From: Alkalibacterium iburiense | Lineage (GTDB): Bacteria; Bacillota; Bacilli; Lactobacillales; Carnobacteriaceae_A | Reading direction: 5' to 3' | Assembly (NCBI RefSeq): GCF_039521845.1 | Contig: NZ_BAAACW010000108.1 | Location: forward strand, 1-64,000 | DNA length: 64,000 bases | In this document: positions 1 through 9,422 of the stretch, in pieces | Numbering within the stretch: the first letter of the stretch is position 1 | How the letters are laid out: each line of letters starts with the position of its first letter | Made by a program: the position numbers and the translations under genes | Notes under the pieces: generated by a model | What the model was told of the DNA's origin: nothing | Databases searched by the model: none | Seen by the model: the letters and a program-made list of their open reading frames with translations, nothing else

Positions 1-233
1 GTGAAAAGCATTTGTGATAATCGTAACAATGAACACAACGTTTATTAGGAAGTTTTATGCAACACTAGTGGTTTACTATAAGAAAAGTGTTAAAAAAATT
101 CAAACGATACACTCTAAAAGGGGATGAATCAATAGACTCACTTTTAGCTCTTAAACGATTGAGCGATTTTCGCTTTGACATCCTATCTGAAAAAAGTCAT
201 AATAAGTAAAATCATATGAAGGAGAAATGACCT
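1..233. other. intergenic / left-edge region
   Basis: No complete gene is seen here. One plus-strand frame stays open from base 1 to a TAG at 46-48; it could be the tail of a gene cut by the window edge, but 15 codons are too few to judge. The remainder carries the promoter of the following acetamidase gene and, just upstream of its -35, a small inverted repeat (AGCGA 162-166 / TCGCT 170-174) that could be an operator. Confidence 0.4.
175..203 (+). promoter_or_regulatory. sigma-A promoter of the acetamidase gene
   Basis: TTGACA at 175-180, a 17-base spacer, and CATAAT at 198-203. The predicted transcript starts near 210, just before the AAGGAGA ribosome binding site at 219-225 and the ATG at 234. 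The inverted repeat at 162-174 abuts the -35 box. Confidence 0.7.
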
Positions 234-1106
234 ATGAGGATACCAAAGAATAAAGTTGTTTTTAGTATGGATAAAGACAATGCACCGGCTTTAACTGCCA
301 ATAGTGGAGATAGAGTGGTGTTTGAAACAATGGATTGCTTTTCTGACACAGTCAAAACGAGTGAAGATGTCGTAAGTGAGATTGACTTCAGTAAAGTCAA
401 TCCAGCCACTGGTCCTTTGTTTGTCAAAGAAGCCCAACCAGGTGATACGTTAAAAGTGACCATTCATTCGATTAAAATCAGTGACAAAGGAGCTGTCTTA
501 ACTTCTCCTGGTCTGGGTCAATTGTCCGATTACATTGAAAAAGAAGAGACGATTATCTGTGATATCAAAGAAGACCATGCTGACTACAAAGGGATCCGAA
601 TTCCTTTGACTAAAATGATTGGTGTCATTGGAACGGCAGCTGTCGGAGAAGGTGTAAATACAGGCACCCCTCATAATCACGGTGGGAACCTGGATACGAC
701 TCGTATGGCTGAAGGCTCAACGGTTTATTTGCCTGTCAATGTGGAGGGTGCTTTGCTTGCTATGGGAGACTTGCATGCTTCCATGGGTGACGGAGAGATT
801 ATGGGCTCTGGCTTAGAAGTAGCCGGTGAGGTAGAGGTCACCGTAGAAGTTATAAAAGATTTTAATCTCCCTCTTCCTTTAATTGAAACAGACGATGTAT
901 GGGTCACACTCGGTTCAAGAGAAACGATGGAAGAAGCTTCCAAATTAGCTATCCAGAATATGGTGAAAGTGATTCAAGAACACTCTGACTTATCCTTTAA
1001 TCAAGCCGGTATGTTATTGTCTTTGGCCGGGCAGTTACGCACCTGTCAAGTCGTTAATCCAAATGTCACCATGCGAATGGAGTTAGCCAAAAACATTTTT
1101 AACTAA
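234..1106 (+). CDS. acetamidase/formamidase family protein
   Basis: Protein of 290 residues matching the FmdA/AmdA acetamidase-formamidase family, which hydrolyses short-chain amides to the carboxylate and ammonia. Family-like blocks are the early GP-F/V-K-A-PGD-L-V region (about residues 61-80), the H-N-H-G-G region after residue 145, and the L-GD-H-A-MGDGE segment around residues 178-190, which carries metal-binding His/Asp residues in this family. There is no signal peptide, so it is cytoplasmic. It is a single-gene unit with its own promoter and a strong ribosome binding site, and is convergent with the GH31 gene. No sugar gene is co-directional with it, so a link to glycan use is unproven; amide nitrogen scavenging is the simplest role. 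The family is clear, the natural substrate is not. Confidence 0.88.
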   Translation: MRIPKNKVVFSMDKDNAPALTANSGDRVVFETMDCFSDTVKTSEDVVSEIDFSKVNPATGPLFVKEAQPGDTLKVTIHSIKISDKGAVLTSPGLGQLSDYIEKEETIICDIKEDHADYKGIRIPLTKMIGVIGTAAVGEGVNTGTPHNHGGNLDTTRMAEGSTVYLPVNVEGALLAMGDLHASMGDGEIMGSGLEVAGEVEVTVEVIKDFNLPLPLIETDDVWVTLGSRETMEEASKLAIQNMVKVIQEHSDLSFNQAGMLLSLAGQLRTCQVVNPNVTMRMELAKNIFN

Positions 1107-1109
1107 ATA

Positions 1110-1164
1110 AAAACTGTCATCACAGGAGGAAGATGTATCCTCTTATGATGACAGTTTTACTTTT
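1110..1164. terminator. bidirectional rho-independent terminator
   Basis: Stem AAAACTGTCATCA (1110-1122) pairs with TGATGACAGTTTT (1146-1158); an inner GAGGA/TCCTC stem closes the loop. It is followed by a T-rich run on the plus strand and by five T on the minus strand. It separates the convergent acetamidase and GH31 genes. Confidence 0.85.
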
Positions 1165-1168
1165 TTGT

Positions 1169-3556
1169 TTAGTTTGGTACAGCTAACAAAATTTCACTGA
1201 GTGCTTTAACTAAATCTGTTTCTAGGTCTAAAGCCAGTAAGTGTCCCAATACCACTTGTTTATTGCCTTCTTCAAATACAATCCGATCGATTTCTTCTTT
1301 GATGTCAAAACCAATCTGAGCTTCATCCAGTAGAGTTTCAATCATTTCTGTGACGTTGTTCTCTTTTAACTGAATATCTTTGAAAATCACCGTATAATCG
1401 GAATCAGTAGATGCTTTTGGCAACCGAACGCGTATCCCTTGCTCTGTATTCTCGACTGTTGCTGAGACTTCTTTCCCTTTAACAGTGATGACAGGTTGAC
1501 TTGGCGATGAAAAGCCGACGAATTCAATCGTGTATTGTCTCTCTTCCGGCAAGTGAGAAACATCTCCTTCTGGTTTCTGAATCGAGAACTCAGACGATGA
1601 TCCTTCTTTCCACTTGAGTGACATCGAGGTTGTCGCTCCGTCAAAAGGAGCGGTTTCTCCGCTGTCTTCATACAAAGTAAAGTGTCCATCTGCTCCTGCG
1701 AACACTTTGACTGTTAAGGATTCTGGAATATCTACACTGTTTTGAGTGGTTGAATCCATTGGAATAATTCCACCCGCTTTTGCAAAAACAGGAACGGCGT
1801 CCAATGTCCGGTAGGCATCCATTAAGCGTCCCCCACGGTAACGCATCCCTGTAAAGAAATCATACCATGTGCCTTGAGGTAGCCAGGTCTTCGCGTGCGA
1901 CCGCTGTAATAAAGGAATCAGCTTAGTCGTAACAGGTGAAACAAGCATTTCTGTTCCGAAGTAATACTGATTTTTCACCTCATAGGCTTCTTCTTTCCAA
2001 GGGTGATGGTAGTACATCGGTCTCACAAGCGGCAAGCCTTCATGGGACGTCAGGACGTTCATGGAATACAAGTAAGGAACCAGCTGATGACGGAGTCTCA
2101 AATAGTCATCCACTATTTCCTGGGCTTCAAACCCATAGCGCCAAGGCTCTTTTCCGTTGTATTTTCCACCGGTGCTATGCAGCCGGTTAATCGGAGAAAA
2201 GACCCCATATTGTAGCCAGCGTATATACAACTCTCTGTCTTTCACTCCACGCATGTGTCCGCCAATATCGTGACTCCACCATGTGTAGCCGACATTGGAT
2301 GCCGTGGATGTAAAGTAAGGCTGGAAATCCAAAGACTCCCATGTCGTGATGGTATCTCCTGAAAAGCCAATCGGGTAACGATGCGATCCCAAGCCCGCAT
2401 AACGAGAGAAAATAAGAGGACGTTTCCCGTCTCTTCCATGATCTAAATAATGGAAGTGGTTTAGCATCCACAAAGGATCCAAACCTTCAATTTTAGACGT
2501 CGCTCCCTGTTGCCAGTCAATCCACCAGAAATCAACTCCATCTTCTTCATGAGGGTGGTGTAAATGTTTAAAGTAAGCATCCATAAAGTCGGGTTCTGTG
2601 ATATCAAATTCAATGCCTTGCTTTTTCGAAGGGTCAATTCCTAAGGCGTGTGCCATATCTTCATACGCGTCTTCATGCGGTTCGACCCCTTGAGCCGGAT
2701 GTAGATTCAAAGAGGTGTGCATGCCTTCATCATGTAACCAGTTTAAGAAACGAACCGGGTCCGGGAACAAATCTCTGTTCCAAGTGTAACCCGTCCAGCC
2801 ACTCCCGTATTCTTCAGGTACATCAGTGATATGCCAATCCATATCAATAACTGCTACAGATATAGGAATGTCGAGGGCTTTAAATCGATTCATCAGCTCC
2901 ATATACGTTTCCTCCGAATACGGATAGAAACGACTCCACCAGTTGCCTAACGCATATCTTGGAACGATAGGAGGAAAACCAGTTAATTGGAAGTAGTCTT
3001 TTAAAGTTTGCAAATAATTTCTTCCATACCCTAAAAAATACAAATCAATATGGCCTTTTGGTTTTTCTTCCACCCATCCATCATCGGTGAGTATAACGGT
3101 CTCACTGTCATCAATCAAAGCGTAGCCATTTTTGTTCATCAAGCCTTCTTCTAAAGGCGTTTCTCCATCGACCCAATCTAATGTACGAGCTGTTCCTTTA
3201 AGGGTTTCAAACGTTTTTCCATAGTGCCAGCTGCTATGATAAGTCGAAATGCTTCCAATGACTTGAGCGGTTAAATTATTGGCCGTAAATCCCCCTTTTT
3301 CTTTTACGAAAATGAGATGGACAGAAGATGTGATAATCTCAATCTGCTTATCTGTTTCAATTAAATCAAAGGCAACAGATGGGAACTGTCTATTTAAAAC
3401 CGTTTTGGTAGCTCTGTCCACAAATTCTTTTGTAGGACTGTACTCCATCCGAATCATCGCATCGGTTAATACGGTGAATCGGTATTCTTCCCACGTCACA
3501 ACACTGTCATCTAGTGGTTTAATTTCTTCAACGTCTTTATTTAACTTTTTATGCAT
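1169..3556 (-). CDS. GH31 family glycoside hydrolase (alpha-glycosidase, substrate uncertain)
   Basis: Retaining alpha-glycosidase of family GH31: N-terminal beta-sandwich, TIM barrel from about residue 195, and C-terminal beta domains. The nucleophile Asp lies in the motif W-W-I-D-W-Q-Q-G (about residue 347) and the acid/base Asp in G-F-S-G-D (about residue 401). The Trp/Gln-rich context and the 54-residue gap are unlike common alpha-glucosidases or xylosidases, so alpha-N-acetylgalactosaminidase or another activity is possible. No signal peptide, so cytoplasmic. The open frame extends to a TTG at 3562, but GAGGG sits 8 bases before the ATG at 3556 and only 2 from the TTG, so 3556 is chosen. 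Last gene of the operon with beta-glucuronidase (18-base gap), GH3 and a binding protein. Confidence 0.88.
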   Translation of the reverse strand: MHKKLNKDVEEIKPLDDSVVTWEEYRFTVLTDAMIRMEYSPTKEFVDRATKTVLNRQFPSVAFDLIETDKQIEIITSSVHLIFVKEKGGFTANNLTAQVIGSISTYHSSWHYGKTFETLKGTARTLDWVDGETPLEEGLMNKNGYALIDDSETVILTDDGWVEEKPKGHIDLYFLGYGRNYLQTLKDYFQLTGFPPIVPRYALGNWWSRFYPYSEETYMELMNRFKALDIPISVAVIDMDWHITDVPEEYGSGWTGYTWNRDLFPDPVRFLNWLHDEGMHTSLNLHPAQGVEPHEDAYEDMAHALGIDPSKKQGIEFDITEPDFMDAYFKHLHHPHEEDGVDFWWIDWQQGATSKIEGLDPLWMLNHFHYLDHGRDGKRPLIFSRYAGLGSHRYPIGFSGDTITTWESLDFQPYFTSTASNVGYTWWSHDIGGHMRGVKDRELYIRWLQYGVFSPINRLHSTGGKYNGKEPWRYGFEAQEIVDDYLRLRHQLVPYLYSMNVLTSHEGLPLVRPMYYHHPWKEEAYEVKNQYYFGTEMLVSPVTTKLIPLLQRSHAKTWLPQGTWYDFFTGMRYRGGRLMDAYRTLDAVPVFAKAGGIIPMDSTTQNSVDIPESLTVKVFAGADGHFTLYEDSGETAPFDGATTSMSLKWKEGSSSEFSIQKPEGDVSHLPEERQYTIEFVGFSSPSQPVITVKGKEVSATVENTEQGIRVRLPKASTDSDYTVIFKDIQLKENNVTEMIETLLDEAQIGFDIKEEIDRIVFEEGNKQVVLGHLLALDLETDLVKALSEILLAVPN

Positions 3557-3574
3557 ATTCAATCCCTCAACTCT

Positions 3575-5365
3575 TTACTTTTTTAAGTGATAATCAAACT
3601 CCGGAATGTTTAACCATCTTTGTTTTAAGAAATAAGCAATCATTTTGGGTTCACGTGCGCGATTAAATATTCCTTTCTTATTCCCCTGGACTCTTCCCGT
3701 TCCTACTTTTGTTTCAAAATCGGCGAAGTTCCATACTTGTTCTCCCACAATAAATGGAAACTCATCAAATACTTTATGGTACATCTCATAATAGTGGACT
3801 TGAAATTCTTCAGTAAAGGGAATATCTTGAACAGAATGAAGACCCGAGACCGTATCTGCCCCGTACTCGGTAAAAAGAAACGGCTTGTTCAAATCTTTCT
3901 GTTCCCATTCTTTTAATTCATCTCTCAAAGCTTTTTCTCCAGCTTTCAAGTCTGCTGTCTGCAAGTACCAGCTATAGTATCGATTTAAACAAATGACATC
4001 CACTAAATCGTGAGTTAACTCTTGACCGGGTAAGGCTTCCATATTATAGACAATGGTAACAGGCCTATTTTGAGGATCTAGTGAACGGGTCAATTCAATT
4101 AACGGCTCAAAATACTCTCTCGCTCCTTCATGATGAGTTGCTGGTTCATTCGCCACTGACCACATGACGACACACGCATGGTTTTTATCGCGTTCGACCA
4201 TTTCTTTTAGAACGAGTTCATGCGCTTCTTTTGTCTGCATTTCATCCCAAGTATTGGGTTCTTCTCCGTCAAACTGGACATTAAAACCAGCATATAAAGA
4301 AACAGCAGGTGTTTCATCAATCACAACAAAACCTTCTCTGTCGGCCAAGCGCATCATCTCTTCAGAATAAGGGTAATGAGAAGTCCGGAAAGAATTCGCT
4401 CCCATTTGCTTCATTAAATTCAAGTCTAGTACATTTGAAGGTTCATTCAAGCCTCTTCCATGAAGATAGGTATCTTCATGTTTTCCAAAGCCTTTGAAAT
4501 AAAAGGGTTTGTTGTTGATTAAAAACTGACTCCCTTTCACTTCAACCGTTCGAATGCCCACAGGTAAGTGATAAATATCCGTATCGTTTGGAGCTGTCAC
4601 TTCTACTTTCACTGTATACAAATAACTATCTAAAGGTTCCCACTGCCGGACAGCCTCAATCGTCAGCTCTGCTTCTTTTCCTTCTCCAGTAGCTACGCGT
4701 TCATTGTCTTCATTGAACAGAGTCACACGCACGTTGTCATACTCTCCCTGGATAAAGGTCTGGACAGAAACCTGAGCTTGTTCACCTGATACTTCATAGG
4801 CGACTGCTACATCTTCAATAAAGGTTTTAGGAGTGGTATACAGCTTAACAGGTCGGTGAATGCCCGCATAGTTAAAGAAATCAAAATTTTCTGAAACTTT
4901 CTTGACTGTTTTTCCGTCCACGACCTCCTCAGAATATACGCCAACGGGTAAGGTTGTATAGTCGATGATATTACTGACACAGACAGTTAAGCGATTTTCT
5001 CCTGGTTTAATCGTTGAGCTTACCTCTACTTCAAAAGGAGTAAATCCTCCTTTATGTTCGGTGATAAGCTCGCCATTCAAGTAGACCTGTGCCGAATGCG
5101 TCACTGATCCAAAACGCAAAACTAACCGATTATCTTTTAAATAGTGAGGAATAGAAAAAGTTGTTTCGTACCAGATATTCCCTATATGTGTACGCACATC
5201 CTGCTCTACTAATTGATCATTAAATGATCCGGGTACAGCCACGGAATAGCCTTTTTTCAAAGGGTTCCTTGGGTTGCAATCATTGCCTTCTTTTTCTAAT
5301 TGTAATGTCCAAATGCCAGACAAATCAATGACCGCTCTAGACTCTGTATTGATGGGGTATAACAC
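3575..5365 (-). CDS. uidA: beta-glucuronidase (GH2)
   Basis: Strong end-to-end resemblance to bacterial UidA: 596 residues against 603 in E. coli. It hydrolyses beta-D-glucuronides with retention. Acid/base Glu407 lies in S-V-A-N-E-P and nucleophile Glu500 in T-E-Y-G-A-D. The Q-G-N-K-K-G block (residues 560-565) matches the Asn-x-Lys pair that binds the uronate carboxylate in UidA, which supports glucuronide rather than galactoside specificity. A loop comparable to the microbial loop 1 lies near residues 355-380. No signal peptide, so cytoplasmic. The GTG start is supported by AGGAGG 8 bases upstream. It is tightly packed between GH3 (14-base gap) and GH31, suggesting uptake and breakdown of glucuronate-containing oligosaccharides. 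Confidence 0.95.
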   Translation of the reverse strand: MLYPINTESRAVIDLSGIWTLQLEKEGNDCNPRNPLKKGYSVAVPGSFNDQLVEQDVRTHIGNIWYETTFSIPHYLKDNRLVLRFGSVTHSAQVYLNGELITEHKGGFTPFEVEVSSTIKPGENRLTVCVSNIIDYTTLPVGVYSEEVVDGKTVKKVSENFDFFNYAGIHRPVKLYTTPKTFIEDVAVAYEVSGEQAQVSVQTFIQGEYDNVRVTLFNEDNERVATGEGKEAELTIEAVRQWEPLDSYLYTVKVEVTAPNDTDIYHLPVGIRTVEVKGSQFLINNKPFYFKGFGKHEDTYLHGRGLNEPSNVLDLNLMKQMGANSFRTSHYPYSEEMMRLADREGFVVIDETPAVSLYAGFNVQFDGEEPNTWDEMQTKEAHELVLKEMVERDKNHACVVMWSVANEPATHHEGAREYFEPLIELTRSLDPQNRPVTIVYNMEALPGQELTHDLVDVICLNRYYSWYLQTADLKAGEKALRDELKEWEQKDLNKPFLFTEYGADTVSGLHSVQDIPFTEEFQVHYYEMYHKVFDEFPFIVGEQVWNFADFETKVGTGRVQGNKKGIFNRAREPKMIAYFLKQRWLNIPEFDYHLKK

Positions 5366-5379
5366 TTTTTCTGCCTCCT

Positions 5380-7539
5380 TTAGTTCACTAATCTGACTTC
5401 TTTTTCTTGTACCTCGTCACTCGACGACCCTATAAAGACCTTGAAGCGACCAGGATCACTCTTCTTCTCTAAGTTACTGTGCACATATCTCACCATGTCT
5501 TCTGTTAAAGTAAAGCGAACGTCTTTTGATTCTCCAGGAGCTAAGTCAATTTTTTCAAACCCTTTTAACTCTTTAACCGGGCGGATGACTTCCCCTACCA
5601 AGTCTTGAACATAAAACTGGACGATTTCTTTTCCAGCAACTTGTCCTGTATTTCGAACGGTGACTTCTACTGTTAAACCTTCTTCTTTCGAAAAGGTATC
5701 AGAAGACAGCTTCATGTCTCCATATTCAAATGTGGTGTAGCTAAGCCCGTAACCGAAAGAATAACGCGGCTCATTCGGCACGTCCAGATATCGGGATAAC
5801 CATTTGAATTCTGACCCGTCTTCAACCGGACGGCCTGTTTTGAAGTGATTATAGTGAACAGGTATTTGTCCCACATTATAAGGGAAGCTCATCGTTAATT
5901 TACCTGATGGATTAACGTCTCCGTATAGGACATTTGAAATGGCGTGTCCGGATTCCGTCCCGAGGAACCACGTCTCAACTATCGCATCCACTTCATCCAC
6001 GACACCCGTTAAATCTAGCGGACGGCCATTGAATAAAACAGCAACCATCGGTTTACCCGCTTCTTTTACTTTTTTGACCAGTTCAAGCTGAGCTTCCGGC
6101 AACTGAATGTTACTGCGACTTGCAGCTTCCCCACTCATTTTAGCATGTTCTCCCAAAGCCAAAATGACGATGTCCGCTGACTCAGCCACTGCTTTAGCTT
6201 CTTCTAACCAGTCCTTATTCCCTTCCGTAATGTCACTTCCTTTGGCATAAACGAGAGAATCTTTATCCAGTCTTTCTTCCAGTGAATCGAGTAACTGTAC
6301 CGCTTCACTTTCTTCTCCACGCCAGTACCACGTTCCCAATACATTACTGTCCGTTCCAAACGGACCAATGAGTGCGACTTTTTTGTCGGTGCTTAAAGGT
6401 AAGACGTTCTGTTCGTTCTTTAATAAAACGATGGATTCTTCCGCGACTTCTCTAGCGATTTGTCTGTGTTCATCAGAAAAGACGACCTCTTTTTCTTTCT
6501 CTTCGCTGAGTCCTCTATAGGGGTCTTCAAACAAGCCTAATTTATTTTTCAGCTTTAAAATACGCATAACGGATGCATCAATACTATCCATCGATATTTT
6601 ATTTTCGTCCAGTAATTGCTGGAATCCTGCCGCATAACAGAAAGTCATCATTTCAATATCCACGGTTGCATCTAGCGCCTTTTGTGCTGCTTCGATTTCA
6701 TCTTCTGCTACTCCATGAGTGATGAGTTCACCTAGTGAATTCCAGTCAGAAATCACAACCCCATCAAAGCCTAGTTTCTCTCTCAATAACCCTTTAATCA
6801 GTTTTTTATTCCCTGTAGAAGGAATCCCGTTGACTGGGTTAAAGGAAGTCATCACCATTTCAACACCTGCTTCAATCGCTGCTTCAAAACCAGACACGTG
6901 ATTTTCTAATAACTCTCTTTCCGATACGTCCACGGTGTTGTACTCTCTTCCTCCTTGAGAGAGACCGTAGGCGACAAAGTGCTTCACACAAGCGGCTATG
7001 CGCATTGGATCTGTTCCTAATTCGTCTCCTTGGTAGCCTTTTACAAAAGCTCTGGAAAATTCAGCATTTAAATATGGATCCTCACCTGTGGATTCAACAA
7101 CTCTTCCCCATCTCGGGTCTCTCGTCAAATCAACCATGGGAGAAAAGGTCAGGTGAATGCCTGATACAGCTGATTCTTTTGCGGCCACTTCGGCACTTTT
7201 CTCTGCTAAGTCCACATTCCAAGAGTTCCCTATAGCAAAGGGCAGAGGAAAAATCGTGCGGTAACCGTGTATGACGTCAGCTGTAAACAGTAAAGGGATT
7301 TTCAACCGGCTTTTTTCTAAATAATTGGATTGAATCTCTCGTATCGTCGCTGCTCCATAACTTCCCACAATTGATCCGTTAGTGGAATCGAGAAACTCTG
7401 GAGCATTCACTCCGCTCAAAGGGCCTGTCACATCGCTACTGGATTCTTCATATAGGTAACCTGCTAGCTGAGTCATCTGGCCAATCTTCTCTTCCAGTGT
7501 CATCTCTTTAATTAAATGGTGCAGTTCTTCAGTATTCAT
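5380..7539 (-). CDS. GH3 family beta-glycosidase (BglX-like)
   Basis: A 719-residue three-domain GH3 enzyme: N-terminal TIM barrel, alpha/beta sandwich, and C-terminal fibronectin type III-like domain (last about 80 residues). The nucleophile Asp265 lies in F-D-G-V-V-I-S-D-W, and the K-H-F-V-A block near residue 186 is the family's substrate-binding Lys-His. It releases beta-linked terminal sugars with retention; beta-glucosidase is most likely by resemblance, with beta-xylosidase possible. No signal peptide, so cytoplasmic, unlike periplasmic BglX of Gram-negatives. Start supported by GAGGAG upstream. First enzyme gene after the orphan binding protein, separated from it by a stem-loop. Confidence 0.9.
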   Translation of the reverse strand: MNTEELHHLIKEMTLEEKIGQMTQLAGYLYEESSSDVTGPLSGVNAPEFLDSTNGSIVGSYGAATIREIQSNYLEKSRLKIPLLFTADVIHGYRTIFPLPFAIGNSWNVDLAEKSAEVAAKESAVSGIHLTFSPMVDLTRDPRWGRVVESTGEDPYLNAEFSRAFVKGYQGDELGTDPMRIAACVKHFVAYGLSQGGREYNTVDVSERELLENHVSGFEAAIEAGVEMVMTSFNPVNGIPSTGNKKLIKGLLREKLGFDGVVISDWNSLGELITHGVAEDEIEAAQKALDATVDIEMMTFCYAAGFQQLLDENKISMDSIDASVMRILKLKNKLGLFEDPYRGLSEEKEKEVVFSDEHRQIAREVAEESIVLLKNEQNVLPLSTDKKVALIGPFGTDSNVLGTWYWRGEESEAVQLLDSLEERLDKDSLVYAKGSDITEGNKDWLEEAKAVAESADIVILALGEHAKMSGEAASRSNIQLPEAQLELVKKVKEAGKPMVAVLFNGRPLDLTGVVDEVDAIVETWFLGTESGHAISNVLYGDVNPSGKLTMSFPYNVGQIPVHYNHFKTGRPVEDGSEFKWLSRYLDVPNEPRYSFGYGLSYTTFEYGDMKLSSDTFSKEEGLTVEVTVRNTGQVAGKEIVQFYVQDLVGEVIRPVKELKGFEKIDLAPGESKDVRFTLTEDMVRYVHSNLEKKSDPGRFKVFIGSSSDEVQEKEVRLVN

Positions 7540-7611
7540 TTATATTCTCCTCATTTTTCATTGCTTCTTTCAGTGTAATACAAATCACTTCACTAGTCGC
7601 TTATCAACACA

Positions 7612-7640
7612 ATAAGGCGAAATGAAACATTTCGCCTTAT
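7612..7640 (-). terminator. stem-loop after the orphan binding-protein gene
   Basis: Perfect 13-bp stem ATAAGGCGAAATG (7612-7624) with CATTTCGCCTTAT (7628-7640) and a 3-base loop. No T-run follows on the minus strand, so it probably acts as an mRNA 3'-end stabiliser or partial attenuator giving more binding-protein than enzyme mRNA. Confidence 0.7.
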
Positions 7641-7662
7641 GTTTAAAACTATTCATTTGTAT

Positions 7663-9318
7663 TTAATTGTTTTCTCCCGCTTCAACCCATCTGTCGTAAG
7701 CGTCTTGGTGAATTTCTTCAAAACGTCTGACACCTAAGTTTTCTAAAGTCGAAATATAATCATTCCAGTTGTCATCATTTAATTCGATATTGCCTGTTAT
7801 AAAGGCTGCCTCATTTTCAACGACATAGGTTTCTAACTCTGATTTAATATCCGTTACTTCTTCTTGTTCTTCAGGCGTCAAGTACACTTGAGGGAAAATA
7901 ACTTCGCCATGTGCTTCGATCTTTTCTTGGGTTTCTTCAAGTAAGAAATCACTAAAGGCAGATCGCTCTCCACCAATTGGATCTAATTCAATAGATAAAC
8001 CTGGAATCGTAATACCGTAAGCCGGTGTAATGGATCCACGGTACTCTTCTCGACTATCTGGATCGATTTCCTCGTTGAAGACACGTGTGCCGCCTTCTTC
8101 ATCTTCCCATTCCCACAGATAACCTTCAGGTCCTAAGTTAATAAATTCATACCCCTCTTCTGTGTAGAAATAGTCAATCCATCTTAAGGAAGCTTCCGGA
8201 TGTGGGTTTTCACTCGTTAAGGCAAATGTCCCTCGTTTAATCCCTGAATCTATCGGCATTAATGGTGTCTCTTGGTATTCACTAGTCAAAGGACCGTACA
8301 TCGGATCATTAATCGCTTCTTCTTCACTTCGTCCTGTTGTGAAGTAAGAGAACCAGTCTTGGAAAACACCGATCTGGTTGTTTTCACCCTTGGCTTGTTT
8401 CTGCTCTGTGGATTGTGAAAACGTCTCTTGGTCTAATAAGCCTTCTGAGTAAAGTCTATTCATAAATTCCAGATAGCCTCTGAAGTTTTCTGTGGCAAAG
8501 GTGTAACGTGCTTCACCATTATGTTCTTCAATACCCCAGCCTTTTATACCGAAAGCAGGCATCATCCATCCACGTAGACCGTTCATATTAATATCTGAAA
8601 TAGGAATTTCATCCTGTTGACCATTTCCATTAGGGTCTTCATCTCTGAAACGAACCATTAGTTCATAGAATTCTTCCGTCGTCTGTGGTAATTCCTCTAC
8701 GCCTAAAGCATCTAGCCATGCTCCGTTATACCATACAGGTCCCATAATCCAGGAAGATGTATCTCCTCTAACTATACTTGGTAGAGCATAAATATGCCCA
8801 TCAGTAGTTGTAATGGATTGTCTAATCTCAGGGTTTTCTTCCATCAAAGCATAAAAATTGGGCGCATACTCTTCCAGCATATCTTCTAAAGGAAGAAGTA
8901 ACCCTTGTGAACCATAGTCAACTTCTGCAGAAGCATTTAAAGTGTTAGGGCCCCCTGCATATATGATGTCAGGTAACTCTTGACTGGCAAAAGCTAAGTT
9001 TAAGCGCGTCGCAAAATCGCTTTGTGGCGGAGTAGTGTATTCAAATTCAATATTGGTCAGTTCGGAATATTCCTGTAATGTCGGCATATCTTCCCATTCA
9101 GACAAACCTAAACCCGGAGCCATCAATGATAACGTAATCGTCTCTTCAACAATTGGAAATCCTTCCGTAGCCACTTCTACGGATTCTGTTGTGCCTTCGT
9201 TTCCTGCTCCCGTATCTGTTCCATTTTCAGTATCGGCTTCTTCTCCATTCCCACATGCTGCTAATGTCAGTAAACTACCTAGTAAAATCGGTGCTAACGT
9301 CTTTTTAGTTAATATCAT
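7663..9318 (-). CDS. sugar ABC transporter substrate-binding lipoprotein, LplA type (orphan)
   Basis: Secreted, lipid-anchored binding protein of the large LplA-like family (about 550 residues). The signal peptide ends in the lipobox L-A-A-C about 20 residues in. The mature N-terminus is low-complexity Gly/Glu/Thr. It is a clear paralogue of the binding protein at 22973-24622, sharing for example M-A-P-G-x-G, S/A-E-W-E-D-M-P-T and E-Y-T-T-P-P blocks. No permease genes adjoin it, so it probably feeds the LplB/LplC-like pair at 24683-26685. An ATG at 9333 exists, but it overlaps the GGAGGG ribosome binding site; the ATG at 9318 has 6-base spacing and starts a proper signal peptide. The ligand may be a glucuronate-containing oligosaccharide, judged only from the downstream enzymes. 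Confidence 0.9.
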   Translation of the reverse strand: MILTKKTLAPILLGSLLTLAACGNGEEADTENGTDTGAGNEGTTESVEVATEGFPIVEETITLSLMAPGLGLSEWEDMPTLQEYSELTNIEFEYTTPPQSDFATRLNLAFASQELPDIIYAGGPNTLNASAEVDYGSQGLLLPLEDMLEEYAPNFYALMEENPEIRQSITTTDGHIYALPSIVRGDTSSWIMGPVWYNGAWLDALGVEELPQTTEEFYELMVRFRDEDPNGNGQQDEIPISDINMNGLRGWMMPAFGIKGWGIEEHNGEARYTFATENFRGYLEFMNRLYSEGLLDQETFSQSTEQKQAKGENNQIGVFQDWFSYFTTGRSEEEAINDPMYGPLTSEYQETPLMPIDSGIKRGTFALTSENPHPEASLRWIDYFYTEEGYEFINLGPEGYLWEWEDEEGGTRVFNEEIDPDSREEYRGSITPAYGITIPGLSIELDPIGGERSAFSDFLLEETQEKIEAHGEVIFPQVYLTPEEQEEVTDIKSELETYVVENEAAFITGNIELNDDNWNDYISTLENLGVRRFEEIHQDAYDRWVEAGENN

Positions 9319-9422
9319 TCTGTTTCCCTCCATAATGAGTTTTTGTTTTATTTTTTTCTGAATTGATTTTTCTTATGTGCATTATTCAGTTATGAAACTA
9401 AACCGCCCCTCCTTTTCACCTG

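Noticed and set aside
1..48. 3' end of an upstream gene at the left edge
   Set aside because: Fifteen open codons are not enough; other frames close at once and no recognisable protein motif is present.
3557..3562. TTG start for GH31 at 3562
   Set aside because: Only 2 bases from GAGGG; the ATG at 3556 has normal spacing.
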